The notes under the pieces are model-generated. The model worked only from the letters and a program-made list of their open reading frames with translations. It made no database searches and was not told the DNA's origin. A program made the position numbers and the translations under genes. A stretch of 55,717 bases of DNA from an aff. Roholtiella sp. LEGE 12411 (GTDB lineage Bacteria; Cyanobacteriota; Cyanobacteriia; Cyanobacteriales; Nostocaceae): positions 1 through 55,717 of the forward strand of contig NZ_JADEXR010000027.1 in the NCBI RefSeq assembly GCF_015206995.1, read 5' to 3'. Shown here piece after piece: positions 49,904 to 55,717 of this stretch. Each line of letters starts with the position of its first letter. The first letter of the stretch is position 1.

Positions 49904-52378
49904 TTATTGCTGCTCATCTGGTTTTTGAGATTCTTCAGGGCGGTGGCAAAGAGCTTCTGTTCCAGATGTATATCCAACTTCATCAGTGGGTCTTTTTGTA
50001 AAACTTATCGTCCCGTCACCATTATTTATTACTTCTTGCACCTCAACAAGTTGGGATGATAAATCATTCTCAGTTGATTCTATAACCTCCTGAGATTGGG
50101 AAGTTGAAGCAGGGGTGGACTCATCAATCCAACCAGAAAAACTGCTGAGGTCTTCAATTGGGCTAGTTGGAATAACTCCTGTTCTTGCATCCACAAACTC
50201 TGTTGCTTCTCCTAACCGTGCAGTGCAATTTTGAGCAAGTTCGGGTGATTGAATTGCCGATAGAGCTATTATTTCTTTGGTGTAACCAATTTTTGGTGCA
50301 TTAATCAAAACTCTACCATTAACTCCTCTGTCAGAGGTTGCTGTCACTTCACTTCCAGGAGCAATAAAGACTCCTCTAGCATTGATTTCCACATTGCCGC
50401 CCTGTCCTTCCTCTGCATTGGCTGCAATCTTGCTGTTTTCTAATATGGCTAATACACCACCGTCAAATTTTATGTTACCGCCGTTACCATTGCCACTTGC
50501 AGTAGCAGTAATAATACTGGAATCTTTTAGTTGCAAATTATTCTGTGCATATAGCGAAAGGTTGCCGCCTTCGCCGGAAGCAGTGGATGCTGCAATAGAA
50601 CTTTTTTCGTCTAACAGGATGGAGTTTCCTGCATTAATTGTAAGCGTCCCAGCATTGCTTTTACCCTCATTTTCGACGCTAACTTTTCCACCATCTGTCA
50701 CATTCAAATCTTGAGTATTGATTATTACTTTTCCTGGAGAGCCACTCGGTATGGGGGGAGCACCAAATATTCTTTGAGCGTCTGTATTAGCTCTAGTAGC
50801 AGATGAGCCGATTGAGCCGCTTACTTTTACATTGTTAGCATTGATAGTGAGGACTCCAGCAGAACCAATACCTAATGTGGAAGTATTAGCAAATGCCCGC
50901 TTCCCTACTAACATTCTTGATGTATTGATTGTTAAATTTCCAGCGTTCCCCTCACTAAAAGTTTGAGAGGCTAAGTAGCTAGGAATAAAAGGTCTCCCTG
51001 AATTAATTAATTCAATAGAATTAGTTAACTCTATTGAATTAGAAGCAGTTAAAAACACATTTCCTCCAGCCCCATTCCCTAATGTTTGAGAGGATATTAA
51101 TCCTCCATTTTTAGCCTCTAAATTGATTGTCGAGACTCTGATGTCTCCGGCTTTTGCAAAAGTATTTGAGGTAGTAGTACTAACAATGCTACTAGTGAAA
51201 AGAGGATTTAAAGATGAAAAGCCAATCAATTTTATAGAATTAAAAGCATTTACAGTTATATCCCCTCCATTACCACTACTGTAATTTCTAGAGCTTATAG
51301 CTGCTCCTCCTTCACTCACTAAGTCTTTACCATAAACGTCTATATTTCCTCCATTTGCAGAACCTAATGACTCGGTTCTCAAGAAACTAGTAAATCTTCC
51401 ATCTGGAGATATGCCGCTTAAATTAAATGACTCATCAGATTTAACTGTAATCCTACCCGAAGGTGAATTTTGATTTTGAATTAGAATTGCTGCTCCCTCA
51501 TTTAAGGATACGTTCCTCCCCTGTATATTAATAGAGCCGCCAGCATTTCCACTGGTATCGATTAACGCTTGCTTAGAGAAATAAATATCATTAAAAGAAG
51601 GCACTTCTTCATAACCCAAAGTCCAGCCTTGATCAGTTTGATTAAGACTAACAGTACCAGAGCTAACACTGCCTATAGAAATTGTTCCTCCCTCTGCTAC
51701 CAACGTTCCACCTTCTATGTTGACACCACCGCCTACCAAAGCTAGATTTTTACCTGTCTGTACTAATAGACCAGTTGAGTTACTGTTCCTAATGATTGGT
51801 GTATTTCTTGAGCTTGGAGCAGTTAAACCATCACCTCTGCCCTGCACATTAATCGGATTTGGATTCCTAAACTTCAAGCCGATTGGAAAATTGATTGCCA
51901 ATAGTGGTGGTGCTTGAGGGTTTATAGCATTGAACTCCAAGTTTTCACCAAACTCAATGGCATCAGCAGTACTTGCTAAAAACGAGCCACCAATATCAAT
52001 CCCTGCATTTTGTCCAAAGTTAATTCCGCTGGGATTGAGTAAAATTAAGTTAGCCGTGCCATTAGCTTTAATTAACCCATCAATAATAGAAGCTGAGCCT
52101 CCGGTAACTCTAGTGATAATGTTTTCAACGTTTAAAGCATTGTTGAACTGAGTCGTACTTCCAGTAACAACAGAAAATGCATCTAAGCTGTGAAATAAGT
52201 TTTGACCTATTGGAGTTCCACCTTCAATAGTTGTAATGCTTCCTTCGACTTTGACGCTGGTGTTAGTTGGTAAAGTCATGTCTGGCTTAATTTGAGCTTG
52301 AGATGGTAAAATAGCTGAAAGAGAAATAAGCCCTGATGCTACAGCTTTACTGAGAATAGTCTGGTATTTGCTTTTCAT
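49904..52378 (-). CDS. TpsA filamentous haemagglutinin-like exoprotein
   Basis: 824 aa from the ATG at 52378, which is preceded by GAGG and directly followed by a signal peptide (KSKYQTILSKAVASGL… to AQA-like PSQAQ); the upstream ATG at 52444 would put 22 residues ahead of it. The TPS secretion domain has the expected motifs (NGTANLILLNPSGINFGQNA, SFLAST). The rest is a long beta-helix of Gly/Asn/Ser repeats (GGNIDVYGKDL, GGDITVNAFNS type). It is shorter than adhesins such as FhaB and ends with an acidic, Cys-containing tail. Probably a surface adhesin or surface-interaction protein. Confidence 0.9.
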   Translation of the reverse strand: MKSKYQTILSKAVASGLISLSAILPSQAQIKPDMTLPTNTSVKVEGSITTIEGGTPIGQNLFHSLDAFSVVTGSTTQFNNALNVENIITRVTGGSASIIDGLIKANGTANLILLNPSGINFGQNAGIDIGGSFLASTADAIEFGENLEFNAINPQAPPLLAINFPIGLKFRNPNPINVQGRGDGLTAPSSRNTPIIRNSNSTGLLVQTGKNLALVGGGVNIEGGTLVAEGGTISIGSVSSGTVSLNQTDQGWTLGYEEVPSFNDIYFSKQALIDTSGNAGGSINIQGRNVSLNEGAAILIQNQNSPSGRITVKSDESFNLSGISPDGRFTSFLRTESLGSANGGNIDVYGKDLVSEGGAAISSRNYSSGNGGDITVNAFNSIKLIGFSSLNPLFTSSIVSTTTSNTFAKAGDIRVSTINLEAKNGGLISSQTLGNGAGGNVFLTASNSIELTNSIELINSGRPFIPSYLASQTFSEGNAGNLTINTSRMLVGKRAFANTSTLGIGSAGVLTINANNVKVSGSIGSSATRANTDAQRIFGAPPIPSGSPGKVIINTQDLNVTDGGKVSVENEGKSNAGTLTINAGNSILLDEKSSIAASTASGEGGNLSLYAQNNLQLKDSSIITATASGNGNGGNIKFDGGVLAILENSKIAANAEEGQGGNVEINARGVFIAPGSEVTATSDRGVNGRVLINAPKIGYTKEIIALSAIQSPELAQNCTARLGEATEFVDARTGVIPTSPIEDLSSFSGWIDESTPASTSQSQEVIESTENDLSSQLVEVQEVINNGDGTISFTKRPTDEVGYTSGTEALCHRPEESQKPDEQQ

Positions 52379-53094
52379 CAAGACCTCGTGCGAAGTTTTT
52401 AAATCTTTGAGATTTAGGCTAATTTGGTTAGCTTCAATTATCACTGTGAGCTATACATACTCAAAGTTTCGTGCCAGTTTTATGGCAGTATGATTTCGGG
52501 AAAAGTCTCCCATCTCTGTATTTGGGTATCTGTTACGTTTATAGATTCATTTTTTGTGGATTGCTTATTGTTGCTGATAGTGAGTAGCGCTCCTTATAAT
52601 CACAAAACACTGATAGTATACAGCAATAAGCAGCATATTCAATACTTTTGTAAGTAAAAAAAATACCATTTTTTTTAATGAATATTAGCTTGACAATAAG
52701 CATTTTAGTTTCTAAGAACTAAGGCGATTTGGAAAACCCATCAGATGTATTGAAAGTTGAGCTTAGTAGGCTAAACAGTCTGATATTACTAGCTTTGATG
52801 GATTTAAATTTAAGTTCAAAATAGCTCTTTCCCGCACCAAATACTACCTAGTAAACAACGGATCAAAATACTTTCAAGTCCATTTTTTTATTATCGATAT
52901 CAGAGCTATATGTAGCAGCTATACCTCATAGATTGTATTTTCTCTATAAAAATCATAATAAATTAATCTTAGTAAAAACTTTTAATATCGATTGAAAAAG
53001 TTACGCAGATTTATATAAGGTTAAATTCTGATCGTTAAAATATTTGAAGGTATCGTCACGCGCTTTTAAGCAAATTAGTAATAGAGTGCATCTT
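52379..53094. promoter_or_regulatory. Upstream region of the two-partner secretion operon
   Basis: About 0.7 kb of AT-rich DNA with no credible gene. It should hold the promoter and leader of tpsA on the minus strand. A GATATCAGAGCT half-site occurs near 52895-52910, a relative of the double GATATC operators. Nothing else recognised. Confidence 0.45.
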
Positions 53095-53283
53095 TCATAA
53101 GAGATCCAAAACTTTGCCTGTGACACCTCCAGTAATCGTGCCACTGATTATAAAGATGAGGAAAGTTTTCCAACCTTGAATAGGATTACCACTCAACTCC
53201 AAAGTACCTTCATTAAGCCAAACCAGTAGGGCGAAAATCACGATTCCAAGTACTGTCTTACTGAAGTAAATAATACAGTCCAT
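53095..53283 (-). CDS. Small two-span membrane protein
   Basis: 62 aa: two hydrophobic helices (about 8-24 and 40-57) joined by a short polar loop. It overlaps the end of the upstream gene by 26 nt. The pairing with a DNA-binding-like protein recalls small plasmid regulatory pairs, but function is unknown. Confidence 0.5.
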   Translation of the reverse strand: MDCIIYFSKTVLGIVIFALLVWLNEGTLELSGNPIQGWKTFLIFIISGTITGGVTGKVLDLL

Positions 53284-53845
53284 CTGCTTGGTTTAACTCC
53301 CAAGCCAGTCCGCTGGGGTCTGTTTTGCGACACCAGAGGGTAAATTCCACATAGTCTCTAGATTTTTGGCGCAGGGTAGCTACATCTACTTTTAACCTTT
53401 TGGCTAAACCTTGTTCATCATAGCTTCGAGCTTTTGCTCTTGTTGGCTGATGATGATACTGGCGAGATGGTTGAGATTGTCGTTTAGATGCAGATGCATT
53501 GTTTTTAAGGTATGTGTCCATCCTGTTGTATGCATCTTCCAATTTTTCTACGCGAACGCTCAAGGTTTGGTTTTGTTGCTGCAAATCTGTAGCATCACTG
53601 TGTTGAAGTTGTAATTCTAATTGTGAGATGCGCTGTATTAGCTCATTAATTTTTATATTAGTTTCAACTTCAGCTTTAGTATGAACTGTGTTATCGATGT
53701 CCGATATCAACTGCTGTAAGCCATTAAGAACATCCTTTGTGCGTCCATTGCGATGCAACCTAGCAAGTTCCCGTACTACTGTCACCAAGACAGTGGGGAC
53801 GCGGATCATAAGGCTTGGGGGTTGTTGGGACTGCTGATTAGGCAT
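53258..53845 (-). CDS. Coiled-coil plasmid protein with possible DNA-binding N-terminus
   Basis: 195 aa. The first ~45 residues (SLMIRVPTVLVTVVRELARL) have an RHH-like strand-helix pattern. A coiled coil follows (about 60-110, INELIQRISQLELQLQ), then a basic, Gln/Ser-rich linker and a C-terminal motif (LAKRLKVDVATLRQKSRDY … FTLWCRKTDPSGLAWEL … GLYYLL). A double GATATC site begins 4 bp upstream of the start codon, well placed for autoregulation. A maintenance or regulatory role on the plasmid is likely. Confidence 0.6.
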   Translation of the reverse strand: MPNQQSQQPPSLMIRVPTVLVTVVRELARLHRNGRTKDVLNGLQQLISDIDNTVHTKAEVETNIKINELIQRISQLELQLQHSDATDLQQQNQTLSVRVEKLEDAYNRMDTYLKNNASASKRQSQPSRQYHHQPTRAKARSYDEQGLAKRLKVDVATLRQKSRDYVEFTLWCRKTDPSGLAWELNQADGLYYLLQ

Positions 53846-53848
53846 GGC

Positions 53849-53866
53849 GATATCGAAGCTGATATC
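53849..53866. promoter_or_regulatory. GATATC-type double operator, copy 2
   Basis: GATATCGAAGCTGATATC, followed by AA; one base differs from the site at 35253-35270. It is 4 bp upstream of the start codon of the 53258-53845 gene, so a protein bound here would block translation start or transcription. Confidence 0.6.
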
Positions 53867-54005
53867 AATATTTTAGGCGGGGATTGTAGCGGACTGCAAT
53901 GCTAATAGACTAGTCAGGAGTGCAAAACTCCAAACCTTTATGTCACGTTAAATTTTGCACATATCTTGTCTTTACCCCACCTTCGTCTCAACAACGCTAA
54001 AGTTT

Positions 54006-54046
54006 ATATACAGCAAGGGTTTTCAGACTATTTTGCAGGTTTTTAC
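54006..54046 (-). repeat. Diverged repeat, inverted partner of 7588-7628
   Basis: On the minus strand the core GTAAAAACCTGCAAAAT is identical in all but the last position or so to 7588-7604, with further similarity (GAAAACCCTTGCTGTATAT). The pair lies 46 kb apart in opposite orientation. Confidence 0.55.
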
Positions 54047-54266
54047 GTTATTTTATTCAAAATTATTTCCGAACTTGCATAAATCTTGTACTACACCCCG
54101 ATAAGTCTACAAATATTTCATCAGGGTTTAACTTTAGCAAATTTATGTTGCCAGATGGGTAGAAAATAAAACAATACTTGGCTTGTGAAAAAATATTAAT
54201 TATTAAATCACTCAATCTTTCACCAATATTAATCAAACGAGATCGGGACAGGAATACCATTTAACC

Positions 54267-54338
54267 ATCTGAATAGATTTGAGGCTTAGTTTGCCTCTAG
54301 TGGCGGGATTAAGCGGGGGTTGTACCGCCAATTCAGAT
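54267..54338 (+). ncRNA. Predicted three-way-junction leader RNA upstream of lipoxygenase
   Basis: An outer 8-bp stem (ATCTGAAT 54267-54274 with ATTCAGAT 54331-54338) encloses two perfect hairpins: GAGGC/GCCTC (54281-54297) and TGGCGG/CCGCCA (54301-54330). The last hairpin abuts the outer stem. It ends about 88 nt before the lipoxygenase start codon, whose ribosome site is GGAGG near 54413. The fold fits a regulatory leader or small RNA. No known riboswitch class recognised. Confidence 0.5.
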
Positions 54339-54426
54339 TTGAAGGAGCCACTTTTGATGATTAGTAGTTGAGTTGAATTGAATTTACATCGCATTGGATA
54401 AGGTCAACCTATTGGAGGATTAGATC

Positions 54427-55717
54427 ATGGATTTGAATACTTACTTGAAGTTGTTAAATTTATTGGATTCAGAATCTCAAAAAATCATGCTTGAGTTGCA
54501 AGCCATGTTCTCTGCAGCAGGTCTTGCAGTAAGAGGCCGTGGAACGCATACCGACGGAATTATAGTCAAAGGGAACTTAACGGTATTGCATAGCAGTGAT
54601 GTCCCCTCTCATTCGCTATTCACACCAGGTAAAAAATATGATGTTATTTTTCGTCATGCAAATATTGTGGGTGGTGCAAAAGATGACGCTCTTATAAACG
54701 GTCGTGGCTCAGCTATTAGAATTGGAAATATAGGTGATGACCTAAGTAAGCCCCGACTACTGGATCTTGTACTCAATACTGGTGAAGTTTTCGGACTCCC
54801 AACAGCCCGATTGTATCATCAATTTTTTGGTTCAGATTTTCATCAAAAAAGTGACATGCTTGCCAGTGGCAGTTTAAGAAGGTATGCAGTGGAGGCAGCC
54901 TTACGCAATCCAGATTCGTTTACTGAATTGTACTACCACACACAGCTTTGTTATGAATGGGTGGATTCCAAAAAGAAATCCCGTTATGCCCGCTTTCGCC
55001 TTTTAAATCCTAATCAAAGCACGGAAGGCGGTTTATTAGATGACAATGTTGAAATAGGTCCTAGACTGGTATTACCCAGAAAACGGGGCGATACTCGCGA
55101 AAAAAATTATCTGAGAAATGAGTTTCGCCAACGATTAGCTGACGGAAACATTGTGGAGTACGTCTTGCAAGCCCAATTCAGATCGATTGAGGATGTGGCC
55201 GTAGATTGCAGTAATCCATGGGATCCAAACACCTACCCTTGGCTCGATATAGCAGCCATAGTGCTTAATCAAGATGAATCTGAAAATGATTATTATCAAG
55301 AAATTGCCTACAATCCAGGCAATACTCATTATGATTTAAAACTTCCCGATTCATATAGTGTAGATGATTTTGCATCACTGGGAGTGTCTGGTGCCTTAGT
55401 TCATTATTTTGGCTCCATTGTTCGTGCTGAACGCACTCAGTATTTGTATGGAAGTAAGGATGATTTGCCTGGAAAACCAGATTATTTCCCTCTCCCAGTG
55501 ACTGAAATTCCTTCTAAAAGATTCCTTTTTCTATTAGAGAAATATAATTTTCTTACAGATAATTCATACCCTTCAGACGGTGAGCACGACAAGATTGAAG
55601 CACTTGTTTCAGCCATGCCTACTACAGCTTTGGATTTGGCAGTTGGCAGTACTGATCCCACCGATATTCCTGACAGCTACTTTTTAGAACGTCGGCTCAA
55701 TGGGTACAATCCAGGTG
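54427..55717 (+). CDS. Catalase-related heme domain of a catalase/lipoxygenase fusion (partial)
   Basis: 430 codons to the right edge, from an ATG with a GGAGG site 8-10 nt upstream. Residues about 1-380 are a small catalase-related hemoprotein: GRGTHTDGIIVKGNLTVLHS carries the distal His (Thr-His as in coral allene oxide synthase) and RAERTQYLYG includes a probable heme-ligand Tyr. The last residues, DSYFLERRLNGYNPG, are the start of a lipoxygenase domain. Such fusions are known from Anabaena PCC 7120, where the lipoxygenase makes a fatty-acid hydroperoxide and the heme domain rearranges it to an allene epoxide or bicyclobutane. Most of the lipoxygenase lies beyond the window. Confidence 0.88.
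   Translation, partial: MDLNTYLKLLNLLDSESQKIMLELQAMFSAAGLAVRGRGTHTDGIIVKGNLTVLHSSDVPSHSLFTPGKKYDVIFRHANIVGGAKDDALINGRGSAIRIGNIGDDLSKPRLLDLVLNTGEVFGLPTARLYHQFFGSDFHQKSDMLASGSLRRYAVEAALRNPDSFTELYYHTQLCYEWVDSKKKSRYARFRLLNPNQSTEGGLLDDNVEIGPRLVLPRKRGDTREKNYLRNEFRQRLADGNIVEYVLQAQFRSIEDVAVDCSNPWDPNTYPWLDIAAIVLNQDESENDYYQEIAYNPGNTHYDLKLPDSYSVDDFASLGVSGALVHYFGSIVRAERTQYLYGSKDDLPGKPDYFPLPVTEIPSKRFLFLLEKYNFLTDNSYPSDGEHDKIEALVSAMPTTALDLAVGSTDPTDIPDSYFLERRLNGYNPG

Larger units (their letters stand above)
53867..54426. other. Gap before the lipoxygenase gene
   Basis: No intact gene. It contains the inverted copy of the 7588 repeat (54006-54046), a small GGAGT/ACTCC hairpin near 53919-53933, a doubtful 65-codon ORF on the minus strand, and the structured leader at 54267-54338. 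Confidence 0.5.

Noticed and set aside
54063-54260. A 65-codon ORF on the minus strand before the lipoxygenase gene.
   Set aside because: No good ribosome site, no domain, and it lies in apparently decayed IS-flanking DNA; could be a relic but not supportable as a gene.

Overview
The window looks like part of a large plasmid from a filamentous, Nostoc-like cyanobacterium. The reasons are the many HIP1 octamers (GCGATCGC) and core hexamers, heptameric and G/C-run interspersed repeats, a replication protein of the cyanobacterial CyRepA1 type (DUF3854/Toprim plus helicase), and cyanobacterial-style kinase, CHAT and two-partner secretion genes. No rRNA or tRNA genes were seen.

Layout. (1) 1-7412, minus strand: a co-directional biosynthetic cluster. 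Reading from its start, it encodes a cupin plus heme-oxygenase-like diiron (HDO) fusion, a HisC-like aminotransferase, a flavin-dependent tryptophan halogenase, a kynurenine 3-monooxygenase-like enzyme, a COMT-type methyltransferase, and an acyltransferase-like protein cut by the left edge. It probably makes a small chlorinated metabolite from tryptophan or kynurenine; the product is unknown. (2) 7413-10750: degenerate sequence, a large GHKL-type ATPase, and a collapsed transposase gene. (3) 10776-13790, minus strand: an actin-like partition operon (ParM-like, ParR-like and three accessory genes, two of which share a domain). (4) 14108-18670, plus strand: a MobF (TrwC/TraI-type) relaxase-helicase whose C-terminal half has a ~60-residue repeat and hides an out-of-frame ORF with its own Shine-Dalgarno sequence. 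(5) 18777-33932, mostly minus strand: a conjugative type IV secretion system with pilin, VirB4 (VirB3-like N-terminus), VirB5-, VirB6-, VirB8-, VirB10- and VirB9-like proteins, a VirD4 coupling protein, three related proteins of unknown function, and TraX. (6) 34607-39772: a ribbon-helix-helix protein, a short tyrosine recombinase, a strong inverted repeat, the CyRepA1 replication gene and a small leader ORF, followed by a ~1.2 kb gene-free region that may contain the origin. (7) 41037-45279, plus strand: an NB-ARC/STAND ATPase, a zinc-ribbon Ser/Thr kinase with TPRs, and a secreted TPR protein. (8) 45573-52378, minus strand: a CHAT-TPR protein, a TpsB transporter and a TpsA haemagglutinin-like exoprotein. 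(9) 53095-53845: two small plasmid proteins. (10) 54427 to the right edge: the N-terminal catalase-related half of a catalase/lipoxygenase fusion, preceded by a predicted three-way-junction leader.

Together, Rep, ParMR, relaxase, coupling protein and T4SS make an apparently complete self-transmissible backbone that carries a halogenating metabolite cluster, an oxylipin gene and a surface/secretion module. The most unusual points are the cupin-HDO fusion with its halogenase/KMO neighbours, the nested ORF inside the relaxase, the three-gene paralogue set behind virD4, the duplicated GATATC operator-like sites, repeat-derived peptides inserted in frame into TraX and Rep, a MITE-like element between convergent operons, and the structured leader of the lipoxygenase gene.
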